Below, piece after piece: positions 36,525-44,456 of a stretch of DNA of 64,000 bases. A program made the position numbers and the translations under genes. The stretch lies in NCBI RefSeq assembly GCF_000379725.1, contig NZ_KB903665.1:76328-140327 (forward strand), in the 5' to 3' direction. Within the stretch, counting starts at the first letter, position 1. Every line of letters starts with the position of its first letter. The notes under the pieces were generated by a model. The model was not told the origin of the DNA. It ran no database searches and saw only the letters and a program-made list of their open reading frames with translations. Source of the DNA: Cytophaga aurantiaca DSM 3654. Its GTDB lineage: Bacteria > Bacteroidota > Bacteroidia > Cytophagales > Cytophagaceae.

Positions 36525-37244
36525 ATGAGTACATTACCTAAAGCACTCTTTTGCTGGAGTGGTGGGAAAGATTCTTCCTATTGCCTGCATAAAGTGTTAT
36601 CGGAAAAACAATTTGATGTTGTGTATCTGATGACAACTGTAAACGATGCCTTCAAAAGAATCTCCATGCATGGCGTGCGTGAGGAGCTGCTTGACAAACA
36701 GATTGAATCTATTGGTATTCCTGCGATCAAAGTACGTATCAAAGATGGAACACATGCTGAGTATGAAGAACTGATGCGGGATACATTGCTGCGGGTAAAA
36801 GCCGAAGGAGTAACTCATGTTATCTTTGGAGATATTTTTTTAGAAGATCTACGGTCTTATAGAGAAGAGAATTTGAAGAAGGTTGATCTGCTCGGCGTTT
36901 TTCCTTTATGGAAAATGGATACAAAGGCATTGATCCAGGATTTTATAGCAAAACAATTTAAAACGATTACCTGTTGCATCAATGATGGATATTTAGAAGA
37001 GTCTTGGGTGGGCAAGGAGATCGATACAGATTTTGTAAATGAGTTGCCTGCCTTTGTAGATCCTTGCGGTGAAAACGGCGAGTATCATACGTTTTGTTAT
37101 GACGGTCCGGTTTTTAAAACTCCCATTACATTCACAGTAGGTGAAAAGATCTATAAGCCTCTGGAATATCAATTTGATGATGATGTATGTAAGTCGCCAA
37201 TAAAGACCAAGGGATTTTGGTATTGTGATTTGATCTCGGTTTAA
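36525..37244 (+). CDS. Dph6-type ATP-pyrophosphatase (adenine nucleotide alpha-hydrolase)
   Basis: A 239-residue protein of the Dph6/YbdO-like N-type ATP-pyrophosphatase family. The P-loop-like FCWSGGKDSSYCLHK is the AMP-forming signature; MTTVNDAFKRISMHGVREEL, THVIFGDIFLEDLRSYREE and FPLWKMDTKALIQDFI follow as in diphthine-ammonia ligase homologues. Bacteria do not make diphthamide, so the true substrate here is unknown; an amidation-type reaction is inferred. I start at ATG 36525, one base after the preceding stop; an ATG at 36507 would overlap that gene and add six residues. Confidence 0.85.
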   Translation: MSTLPKALFCWSGGKDSSYCLHKVLSEKQFDVVYLMTTVNDAFKRISMHGVREELLDKQIESIGIPAIKVRIKDGTHAEYEELMRDTLLRVKAEGVTHVIFGDIFLEDLRSYREENLKKVDLLGVFPLWKMDTKALIQDFIAKQFKTITCCINDGYLEESWVGKEIDTDFVNELPAFVDPCGENGEYHTFCYDGPVFKTPITFTVGEKIYKPLEYQFDDDVCKSPIKTKGFWYCDLISV

Positions 37245-37262
37245 GTATAGAAAATTATTTTC

Positions 37263-38363
37263 ATGGAGCCCCTAAAAAATGTTTATTCACCTGCATTTAT
37301 TGATTCATTAACAAAGTCTTTAAAACATGTTTATCCTGAACTTAATCAAAAAGCATTTGTAAAGGCTGTATTTGATTCGGATTGGGATGCACGAGAATTA
37401 AAGCAACGTATGAAACATCTGGCGAACGTGCTGCAGCAATTCTTGCATCAGGATTACGCTAAGGATATACAAACGATCATTAATTGGGTGCACCATTTAA
37501 GAGGTGGTTCAGATAACCATCAGAGTTTTCATTATTTATTTTTAGCAGAGTATGTAGAAATATTCGGACAAGAGCATGTAACGCTTTCGTTGAAAGCCAT
37601 TGAAGAGATCACGCAATACACAAGCTGTGAATTTGCTGTGCGTCCTTTTCTGATCAAACATCCTGAGAAAGTAATGAAGCAGATGTTGAAATGGTCTACG
37701 CATAAAAATCCGAGTGTTCGCCGTTTCTCAAGCGAAGGCTGCAGACCACGTTTGCCCTGGGGAATGGCAATTCCTGTATTCAAAAAAAATCCTACACTGA
37801 TCTTGGCGATTCTGGAAAATCTTAAAAACGATGAGTCGTTGTATGTGCGTAAAAGCGTTGCAAACAATTTGAATGATATTGCAAAAGATAATCCCGATGT
37901 GGTAATTTCTTTAATTAAAAAGTGGAAAGGAAAATCGGAATATACTGATTGGATCATTAAGCATGGCGCCAGAACACTATTAAAGAAAGCACATGCGGAA
38001 GTACTTGGTTTGTTTGATCTGAATACTTCTGTTCGTTGTTCTGTATTAAATCTTAATCTGAATAAAAAACAGATAGCCCTGGGTGAAGAGATTTCTTTTT
38101 CATTTGAACTGGAAACAGATGCTAAAAAGGAGAGTAAATTGCGTATTGAGTTTGCGGTTTACTACGCAAAAGCTGCTGGAAAAAATAGTCGTAAACTGTT
38201 TAAGATCACAGAAAAAATATATCCAAAAGCCAGCAAGCATATGATCAGTAAACGTATTTCTTTTAAAGATCTTACAACACGTAAGCATTACAGCGGTAAG
38301 CATAAGATTGCCATTGTGATTAACGGAAATGAACTAGCTGAAAAGGAGTTTGTGGTAAGATAA
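37263..38363 (+). CDS. AlkC-like DNA alkylation repair glycosylase
   Basis: A 366-residue protein. Residues ~1-250 are HEAT-like helical repeats with the family motif RRFSSEGCRPRLPWG near 160 and repeat units PSVRRFSSEG, LYVRKSVANNLNDIAKDNP. Residues ~255-366 form a beta-rich, Ig-like domain (CSVLNLNLNKKQIALGEEIS ... SGKHKIAIVING). The HEAT-plus-Ig arrangement fits AlkC, which excises N3-alkylated purines without base flipping, better than AlkD, which lacks the Ig domain. Which catalytic acids are present cannot be judged without an alignment. Follows the Dph6-like gene by 18 bp. Confidence 0.8.
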   Translation: MEPLKNVYSPAFIDSLTKSLKHVYPELNQKAFVKAVFDSDWDARELKQRMKHLANVLQQFLHQDYAKDIQTIINWVHHLRGGSDNHQSFHYLFLAEYVEIFGQEHVTLSLKAIEEITQYTSCEFAVRPFLIKHPEKVMKQMLKWSTHKNPSVRRFSSEGCRPRLPWGMAIPVFKKNPTLILAILENLKNDESLYVRKSVANNLNDIAKDNPDVVISLIKKWKGKSEYTDWIIKHGARTLLKKAHAEVLGLFDLNTSVRCSVLNLNLNKKQIALGEEISFSFELETDAKKESKLRIEFAVYYAKAAGKNSRKLFKITEKIYPKASKHMISKRISFKDLTTRKHYSGKHKIAIVINGNELAEKEFVVR

Positions 38364-38464
38364 TCGATATCGAAGGTAAACTGTTTCCGCAACTTACCTA
38401 ATCACACATGTTGCCGAGGTTGTACCTTTTCGGCCAGCCACCCAGACTCTGTGATAAGGAAAAG

Positions 38465-38495
38465 TTGATCTAAATCATTGCAAGCTATATCTTTA
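38465..38495 (+). promoter_or_regulatory. Candidate promoter of the DUF4136 gene
   Basis: TTG at 38465-38467, 20-bp spacer, TATCTTTA at 38488-38495 (one mismatch to TAnnTTTG). The same TATCTTTA variant occurs upstream of the ABC-F gene (minus strand, 41949-41942) and the DUF2339 gene (56871). Confidence 0.5.
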
Positions 38496-38532
38496 CAAAT
38501 GTGTATATTGCGAAATATTTAATAGAATAGAA

Positions 38533-39240
38533 ATGAAAAAAATACTTTTATCCATACTTGTAGTTGCTGCCATTTTACTGACTTCTTATGTTACAAAGCT
38601 GAAAATATTTTCAAGCTACGATAAGAAAACAGACTTTTCTAAGTATAAAACGTTTGCATGGATCGCACCTTATGATACGGTTATCGACATGCACAGAAAG
38701 GACAAACCTTATGGGAATTACATCATCAAAGTTTGTGATGCAGAATTGATAAAGAAAGGGATGAAGTTGGATACAATCAATCCGGATGTGGTTTTTATGT
38801 TTGATACCCGTTTGAACGAAACAGTTGAATATAAGCAATCAGCTACAACAAGTGTAGGTATTTCGGTGTATGCACCTGCATATTACGGACAGAATTATTA
38901 CGGTGGACCAGCTTTCGATCCGAATGGTTATAACATGGGACAAAAGACACCTGTAAGTCCTAATGGAACAACTGGCTACCCGGCTAATTCAACAGGATAC
39001 TATGGCGGATATTATTATGGCGCTGGCGTTTCTGTACCGGTTGCCGGCGGTAAAGTTACAGAGCATCGTGTAGAAGAAGGTGCATTGATCGTAAACATGT
39101 ATGATACGAAGACACGAAGATATATCTGGGGAGCAGGCGCAAACGACAAAGACATGACCATTTCAACAGACATCCCTACAGAGATCAATGCAGCTGTAAT
39201 CGAAATATTTAAACGATTACCGATCAATCCTAAAAAGTAA
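38533..39240 (+). CDS. DUF4136 family exported protein with Tyr/Gly-rich insert
   Basis: A 235-residue protein. The N-terminal MKKILLSILVVAAILLTSYV is a signal peptide or anchor with no lipobox cysteine. The DUF4136 core begins FSSYDKKTDFSKYKTFAWI and ends with VEEGALIVNMYDTKTRRYIW and TEINAAVIEIFKRLP. Between the halves is a Tyr/Gly/Asn-rich insert (about residues 112-170: YYGQNYYGGPAFDPNGY, GYYGGYYYGAGV) that is probably disordered or surface exposed. DUF4136 proteins are periplasmic or outer-membrane; function unknown. It has its own promoter and a strong shared terminator. Confidence 0.85.
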   Translation: MKKILLSILVVAAILLTSYVTKLKIFSSYDKKTDFSKYKTFAWIAPYDTVIDMHRKDKPYGNYIIKVCDAELIKKGMKLDTINPDVVFMFDTRLNETVEYKQSATTSVGISVYAPAYYGQNYYGGPAFDPNGYNMGQKTPVSPNGTTGYPANSTGYYGGYYYGAGVSVPVAGGKVTEHRVEEGALIVNMYDTKTRRYIWGAGANDKDMTISTDIPTEINAAVIEIFKRLPINPKK

Positions 39241-39276
39241 TTCAATCTGACAAAGACTGTTTCTTACAAATCTGGG

Positions 39277-39347
39277 CATAAAAAAGTGAAGGCTTATGCC
39301 GATCCCCATAGCTATTGGGGATCGGCATAAGCCTTCACTTTTTTATG
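39277..39347. terminator. Bidirectional terminator with 32-bp perfect stem
   Basis: Arms 39277-39308 and 39316-39347 pair without mismatch around the 7-base TAGCTAT. The tip GATCCCCATAGCTATTGGGG is a variant of the shared core. It separates the convergent DUF4136 gene and the minus-strand secreted protein gene. Confidence 0.95.
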
Positions 39348-39362
39348 TGTAAACCGTTGTTC

Positions 39363-40169
39363 TTATAAGTTCACCTGAACATTGTATACGTTGTTGTTCA
39401 GCTCAAAACTAACAGTAAAGAATTTTGGAGAAATTGAAATTAAACGGAAGGACGTTGCTTTGGGAAAACCTTTTAGTTCTCCGTTTATATACACGAAACC
39501 TTCGCTTTCTGTAATTTCACTGATAATAAACTTACCATTAAAGTACAGCTGATAAACGTCTGGTTTTCCTTTGGGTAAATACCATTGTTCAGTCGCGTTG
39601 AACTCTGTTTTGTCACCGATCTTTTTATCGAATTCATCTAGTGTTGGAACGCTGCTGCAATAAGCAATGCCGTGTAAATCTGTCATGGAGCTGTCTGTAA
39701 TACCTGCAGCGCTCAGCGCACCTTGCTCTGGTATGTATACAATATTAGCACCAAGCATTGACGCATGGATCTTTAGTTGTTTATATGCTTTTTCAAGATA
39801 CTTTGATTGTCCGCTTTCCTCAAAATCAAAGGAGATGTTGAGATCTGTAATTTTTGTGCTTTTAATTGTATCTCCGGGAGTAAATGTAATTACTACATCA
39901 TTAAAATTCGAAACACCATCAACATGTACTATTCGTATATCTTCCTTTACGGAAAAGACTTTTCCGTTTTTATAAATAATTTTATCTACGTCTTTTTTCG
40001 CAACGGCATATTGCGTTTCAGAAGTAACTAATTTATAGTTTATAGAATCTGTTTTGATTTTAAGAACTTTACAGGATATTTTTTGATTTTTAAAAAAGAT
40101 CGTATCTGTCTGACAGAAGCCCGTTAGATACGTGAAAAACAAGAGGGAGAATATTATGATTTTATTCAT
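39363..40169 (-). CDS. Secreted protein, unknown
   Basis: A 268-residue protein when started at ATG 40169, which gives a clear signal peptide (MNKIIIFSLLFFTYLTGFCQ); 16 extra codons upstream would bury it. The mature start (DTIFFKNQKISCKVLKI) resembles the short beta-barrel repeat found in many Bacteroidota exported proteins that start DTIxLKNGxxxxGKV. The rest holds beta strands and a C-terminal carbohydrate-binding-like module (YQLYFNGKFIISEITESEGF, YINGELKGFPKAT). No known catalytic motif. Function unknown. Confidence 0.72.
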   Translation of the reverse strand: MNKIIIFSLLFFTYLTGFCQTDTIFFKNQKISCKVLKIKTDSINYKLVTSETQYAVAKKDVDKIIYKNGKVFSVKEDIRIVHVDGVSNFNDVVITFTPGDTIKSTKITDLNISFDFEESGQSKYLEKAYKQLKIHASMLGANIVYIPEQGALSAAGITDSSMTDLHGIAYCSSVPTLDEFDKKIGDKTEFNATEQWYLPKGKPDVYQLYFNGKFIISEITESEGFVYINGELKGFPKATSFRLISISPKFFTVSFELNNNVYNVQVNL

Positions 40170-40246
40170 ATATGAATGTAACCAATGATATACTGTAAAA
40201 CGAGGAAAAGTTATCAATCGTATGTGTTAACTGAATTAAAAACAAA

Positions 40247-40276
40247 ATCCCAATCACGGTTTTACATGATTGGGAT
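40247..40276 (-). terminator. Terminator of the ABC-F gene
   Basis: ATCCCAATCA at 40247-40256 pairs with TGATTGGGAT at 40267-40276. Read on the minus strand, the hairpin is followed by TTTTGTTTTT. It lies just after the ABC-F stop. Confidence 0.85.
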
Positions 40277-40281
40277 CGGTA

Positions 40282-41922
40282 TTATTTTGCTTTGCGTTCG
40301 ATCTCTTTCAGGTTATCCATTTTCTTATTTCGTAAGAAGCCATTGATATCTTCGAAGTGTTCTTTGATACGTTTGTTGCCGAATTCAAAGACTTTTGTTG
40401 CCAGACCATTCAGGAAATCTCTGTCGTGAGATACAAGGATGATCGTACCATCAAATGCTACTAAGGCTTCTTTTAAAATGTCTTTGGTTTTAATATCCAG
40501 GTGGTTTGTAGGCTCATCGAGGATCAATAGATTAACAGGTTCCAGCAATAATTTAATCATTGCCAAACGCGTCTTTTCTCCACCCGAAAGCACTTTCACT
40601 TTTTTAGCAGAAGCTTCTCCTCCAAACATAAATGCTCCTAAGATGTCGCGGATTTTAGTACGCATGTCTCCGATAGCAATGTTATCAACTGTTTGGAATA
40701 CGGTTAAATCTTCGTCCAATAAGGCAGCCTGATTTTGAGCAAAATAACCGATCATACTATTATGACCAAGTTCCAACTCTCCATCATAGTCGATCTGGCT
40801 CATGATAGCTTTGATCAGCGTTGATTTACCTTCACCGTTTTTACCAACAAATGCAACTTTTTCACCACGTTCAATGGTAAGTGATGCATCTTTAAAAACC
40901 ACATGATTTCCATAGGTTTTAGTAAGCTCTCTCGCGATTACCGGATAATTTCCGGAGCGTGGAGCAGGAGGGAACTTCAAACTTAAGGAGGATGTATCTA
41001 CTTCGTCAACTTCAATCGGCTCAAGCTTTTCAAGCATTTTCACACGCGACTGAACCTGCAACGTTTTGGAATATGTGCCTTTAAAACGATCAACAAATTC
41101 CATTGTGTCGGCAATAAATCGTTGTTGTTCGTCGTATGCTTTTTGCTGATGCTGACGGCGTTCTTTACGTAATTCTAAATAATGCGAATAATTTACTTTG
41201 TAATCGTAGATGCGACCCATTGTAACCTCAATCGTACGGTTTGTGATGTTATCTACAAATGCTTTATCGTGAGAAATCAGCATTACAGCTTTTGCATTGT
41301 TAACCAAAAAATCTTCCAGCCACTGAATGGATTCAATATCCAGGTGGTTGGTAGGCTCATCCAACAAGATCAAGTCGGGCTTTTGCAATAGAATTTTAGC
41401 AAGCTCAATGCGCATCCGCCATCCACCGCTGAATTCAGAGCATGGGCGAGTGAAATCTTCGCGTAAAAAGCCTAAGCCTAGTAATGTTTTTTCAACTTCT
41501 GAATCAAAATTAACTTCTTCAATAGAATAATATTGCTCGCTCACTTCGGATACACGCTCAATAATTTTCATATACGCATCGGTTTCATAGTCGGTGCGCG
41601 TTTCTAACTGATGATTGAGTTCATCAATTTCTTTTTTCAAAGCTAATACTGTTGCAAATGCTTTTGATGTTTCTTCAAATACATTGCTGTCGTCTTTAAC
41701 CAATAAATGCTGAGGTAAGTAAGCAATTACAGCACCATTAGGCGCAGTTACTTTACCGCGTGTTGGTTTATCTACACCTGCTATAATTTTGAGCATGGTA
41801 GATTTACCTGCTCCGTTTTTACCCATCAAGGCAATTCTGTCATTGTCGTTGATGTTGAAGGTAACATCGCTAAATAGCGTATTGCCACTAAAAGCAACTG
41901 CTAAACCATCTATTGAGATCAT
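40282..41922 (-). CDS. ABC-F family ATPase
   Basis: A 546-residue protein with two ABC ATPase domains in one chain and no membrane segment. Domain 1: GKNGAGKSTMLK, FSGGWRMRIELAKILL, LILLDEPTNHLD. A charged linker rich in Arg, Gln and Tyr (LRKERRQHQQKAYDEQQRF, about residues 230-300) forms the P-site tRNA-interaction motif region. Domain 2: GKNGEGKSTLIK, LSGGEKTRLAMIKLLL, LLILDEPTNHLD. ABC-F proteins such as EttA, Uup and YbiT act at the ribosomal E site; the subgroup cannot be fixed by eye. A TATCTTTA box lies 20 bp upstream (41949-41942, minus strand). Confidence 0.94.
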   Translation of the reverse strand: MISIDGLAVAFSGNTLFSDVTFNINDNDRIALMGKNGAGKSTMLKIIAGVDKPTRGKVTAPNGAVIAYLPQHLLVKDDSNVFEETSKAFATVLALKKEIDELNHQLETRTDYETDAYMKIIERVSEVSEQYYSIEEVNFDSEVEKTLLGLGFLREDFTRPCSEFSGGWRMRIELAKILLQKPDLILLDEPTNHLDIESIQWLEDFLVNNAKAVMLISHDKAFVDNITNRTIEVTMGRIYDYKVNYSHYLELRKERRQHQQKAYDEQQRFIADTMEFVDRFKGTYSKTLQVQSRVKMLEKLEPIEVDEVDTSSLSLKFPPAPRSGNYPVIARELTKTYGNHVVFKDASLTIERGEKVAFVGKNGEGKSTLIKAIMSQIDYDGELELGHNSMIGYFAQNQAALLDEDLTVFQTVDNIAIGDMRTKIRDILGAFMFGGEASAKKVKVLSGGEKTRLAMIKLLLEPVNLLILDEPTNHLDIKTKDILKEALVAFDGTIILVSHDRDFLNGLATKVFEFGNKRIKEHFEDINGFLRNKKMDNLKEIERKAK

Positions 41923-42296
41923 GAAAATTAATTTAAGGCTGTAAAGATAGCTAAAATAGGGCTAAATCGGATGGGAATGACTGAGATTAAAGGAACTGAT
42001 TGCATTTTGTTTCACACAGGTGAAAATCTATTTTCAAAACAGATTCAAGTCATATGCATTTAGAAAGACAAGGTTTGAAAAATGCTTAATACGTAACTTC
42101 TTGTTTTTCGTTTTAATTCAAAAAAATATATATTACTGGTTTTTATAATTAATTTACTTATATTTAATTAATTAACATTTTAGCCCACAAGCCACTGTGG
42201 AAAACTTCATGTTATAAATAAAATAGCTTCAATCTATTCAAACAGATTTTCTATTAACTTTATAAAATAAATTCTAAATAAAATTTAATTAATTAT
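41923..42296. other. AT-rich divergent spacer
   Basis: About 370 bases between the divergent ABC-F and plus-strand secreted protein genes. It holds the candidate -7 box of the ABC-F gene at its left end. The right 250 bases are strongly AT-rich (runs such as TTAATTAATTAACATTTTAG at 42163-42182). No convincing gene or clear promoter for the plus-strand gene was found. Confidence 0.5.
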
Positions 42297-42794
42297 ATGA
42301 AAAACAATATTCTTAAACTGTCGATAGTTTTTGTTCTTGGTTTAATAAGCATGTTTGTTATGCTAAGTTTCACAACGAACGAAAAAGTTGCTGCTCCAAT
42401 ATCGTATAATGTATTAGGAAAAGATACTGCTCATGCATTTGTTAAACTAAAAAAGATTACAAAATATTATACGAAAGAAGAATTGACTGCAATGCCAAAG
42501 TTGGAGCTAATTAACATCTACAAAGCCAGACTTGCATATTTGATTGAAATTTTACCGTTCTTATCGTTACATCCGGAGCCGGGTGCAACATTCAACGATA
42601 TGTCAATTCCTGAAACAGAAGTTAATATTGCACATTTAGAAAAAGAAGCAAAAAACAAATCGGATTTTGTTAATTCTTTGAATGAAACATTGGATGATGT
42701 TATTCCTTATTCAGAAAAAACAAATATTGTTTGGTCAATTCTTTATTTTGATGAAATGATCAAAAATTCAAACTATACAGAAAAGAAAAAATAA
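42297..42794 (+). CDS. Small exported protein, unknown
   Basis: A 165-residue protein with an N-terminal hydrophobic segment (residues ~7-26, LSIVFVLGLISMFVMLSFTT) acting as signal peptide or anchor. The rest is a charged, mainly helical domain (TKEELTAMPKLELINIYKAR, LEKEAKNKSDFVNSLNE). No family recognised. The upstream region is very AT-rich, and the gene is followed by a hairpin terminator, so it is probably transcribed alone. Confidence 0.68.
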   Translation: MKNNILKLSIVFVLGLISMFVMLSFTTNEKVAAPISYNVLGKDTAHAFVKLKKITKYYTKEELTAMPKLELINIYKARLAYLIEILPFLSLHPEPGATFNDMSIPETEVNIAHLEKEAKNKSDFVNSLNETLDDVIPYSEKTNIVWSILYFDEMIKNSNYTEKKK

Positions 42795-42818
42795 TCTGAT
42801 TTCTATCATTTATTGTAG

Positions 42819-42848
42819 AAGGGCTGTTACGGTAACGTAGCAGCCCTT
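42819..42848 (+). terminator. Terminator
   Basis: AAGGGCTG at 42819-42826 pairs with CAGCCCTT at 42841-42848, with an inner GTTAC-G-GTAAC, followed by a T-rich TTGTTTT. Confidence 0.82.
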
Positions 42849-42939
42849 TTGTTTTAACTTGTTTTATAAATCAATGATTTAAGCTATCTTTAGTAAGGTG
42901 TGTTTTTACAAAAAAATGAATTAAAAAATACAGAAAATT

Positions 42940-43800
42940 ATGAAATGGCTAAACAGACGTGGCAGTGATAACGTAGAAGATCGTAGAAGCGGAGGTGCAG
43001 GAGGCAAAATAGCATTGGGAGGCGGTGCTATAGGTATTGTTTTTTTGTTGGTACAATTATTTTTAGGAGGTGATGGTACTGAAGTATTAAATCAGCTGGA
43101 GCAACAGGTACATGTTTCGCAAGAGTCAGCATCTGATGAGCCACTGAGTGCTGAAGATCAGGAAATGGGTAAAATGGTGGGCGTAATGCTTGCAGACAAT
43201 GAAGATGTCTGGAATAAATTATTTGCTGAAGCAGGAAAAACCTATGTTGAACCCAAGCTGGTACTTTTTAGAAATGCTACTACATCGGGCTGTGGAGAAG
43301 CAAGTTCTGCGATCGGTCCGTTTTATTGTCCGGCCGATCAAAAAGTATACATAGATCTATCTTTCTTTGATGAACTGAAAAATAAATATGGTGCTGAAGG
43401 CGGTGATTTTGCTATTGCCTATGTGATTGCACATGAAGTGGGGCATCATGTACAGAATTTATTAGGAACATCTGAAAGAGTTTATAATGAACGACAAAAT
43501 TTAAGTGAGAAAGAATCGAATAAATTATCTGTTGCGTTGGAATTGCAGGCTGATTTTTATGCAGGTGTTTGGGCACACCACAATCAGGAGATGAAGAATG
43601 TACTGGAGCCGGGGGATATAGACGAAGCAATTAGCGCAGCAGGTGCCGTGGGGGACGATCACTTGCAGAAAATGGCTCGTGGATATGTACAACCGGATGG
43701 TTTTACACATGGTACTTCAGAGCAGCGTATCTATTGGTTTAAGCGAGGCTTTGAAACGGGAGACATGAGTAAGGGGGATACTTTTGCAGAACTTTTATAA
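42940..43800 (+). CDS. YpfJ-type neutral zinc metallopeptidase
   Basis: A 286-residue protein of the YpfJ/KPN_02809 family. It has the N-terminal MKWLNRRGSDNVEDRRSGG, a membrane segment (residues ~24-43), a CGEASSAIGPFYCPADQKVY stretch with two cysteines, and the zinc motif HEVGHH at 165-170, with a further Glu in VALELQADFYAGVWAHH as a likely third ligand. It ends FKRGFETGDMSKGDTF as in the family. Probably a membrane-anchored periplasmic peptidase; its substrate is not known. Followed 16 bp later by the DinB gene. Confidence 0.9.
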   Translation: MKWLNRRGSDNVEDRRSGGAGGKIALGGGAIGIVFLLVQLFLGGDGTEVLNQLEQQVHVSQESASDEPLSAEDQEMGKMVGVMLADNEDVWNKLFAEAGKTYVEPKLVLFRNATTSGCGEASSAIGPFYCPADQKVYIDLSFFDELKNKYGAEGGDFAIAYVIAHEVGHHVQNLLGTSERVYNERQNLSEKESNKLSVALELQADFYAGVWAHHNQEMKNVLEPGDIDEAISAAGAVGDDHLQKMARGYVQPDGFTHGTSEQRIYWFKRGFETGDMSKGDTFAELL

Positions 43801-43816
43801 ATAAATTTTTACAGCT

Positions 43817-44272
43817 ATGAGAACACAAATTGAAATTATCCGAAAGGCACGCTCATTTGTATTGGGTATGGTAAACGATATGTCAGATGATCAATTGAAT
43901 AAAATTCCACCGGGATATAAAAATAACATCATCTGGAATATGGGACATCTGATCGCCAGTCAACAGGATGTATGTTACATACGCAGCAATGTGTCGATCG
44001 TAGTGGATGAAGGCTATATAAAGTTATTCAAATCAGATACTAAACCTCAGGGTATTATTTCTTCAGATGCAATTGACACGATTAAAAAATTGTTGCTGCC
44101 GACAATTGACCGTTTGGAGAGTGATTACAAGCAGCACATGCTCACATCGTTCAAACCTTTTAAAACCAGATATGGAGTAAGCTTACAAACCATTGATGAT
44201 GCTATTAATTACCTCGTCTTTCATGAAGGTATACATGTTGGATACATCATGGCGTTAAAAAAAATAGTATGA
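43817..44272 (+). CDS. DinB family protein
   Basis: A 151-residue four-helix-bundle protein of the DinB/YfiT superfamily. Seen: IWNMGHLIASQQDV (a metal-binding His region in helix 2) and the C-terminal LVFHEGIHVGYIMALKK, which supplies two further His in the HxxxH arrangement typical of the family. Members bind a divalent metal; some are thiol S-transferases that use bacillithiol or mycothiol. As bshB1 lies in the same window, a bacillithiol-dependent role is possible but only inference. The AAATTCCAAAT repeat begins 9 nt after its stop. Confidence 0.85.
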   Translation: MRTQIEIIRKARSFVLGMVNDMSDDQLNKIPPGYKNNIIWNMGHLIASQQDVCYIRSNVSIVVDEGYIKLFKSDTKPQGIISSDAIDTIKKLLLPTIDRLESDYKQHMLTSFKPFKTRYGVSLQTIDDAINYLVFHEGIHVGYIMALKKIV

Positions 44273-44277
44273 ACAAG

Positions 44278-44449
44278 AAGTAAATTCCAAATTACAGCGT
44301 TCTACGGATGTTTAATAATTGAGAGTCTTCGACTCGATTATAAAACATCCGTATATTAAAAACGAGTCAAAGACTCTATTTTATTCTATAATCCATAGAG
44401 CGCTTCGCTAATTCTACGGATAGAGTGGGACAAGATTTGGAATTTACTT
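44278..44449. repeat. 172-bp element with 15-bp terminal inverted repeats
   Basis: AAGTAAATTCCAAAT at 44278-44292 is the exact reverse complement of 44435-44449. Inside, TTCTACGGAT occurs at 44300-44309 and again at 44413-44422, ACATCCGTA (44345-44353) inverts it, and GAGTCTTCGACTC (44332-44344 region) with GAGTCAAAGACTC forms nested palindromes. It fills the gap between convergent dinB-family and menD genes, the same placing and length as the 28601 element. Confidence 0.8.
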
Positions 44450-44456
44450 TTTGAGT

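Noticed and set aside
38364-38532. tRNA-like or structured RNA in the GC-richer part (38400-38460)
   Set aside because: No cloverleaf could be built and no anticodon arm or TTCRA T-loop was present.
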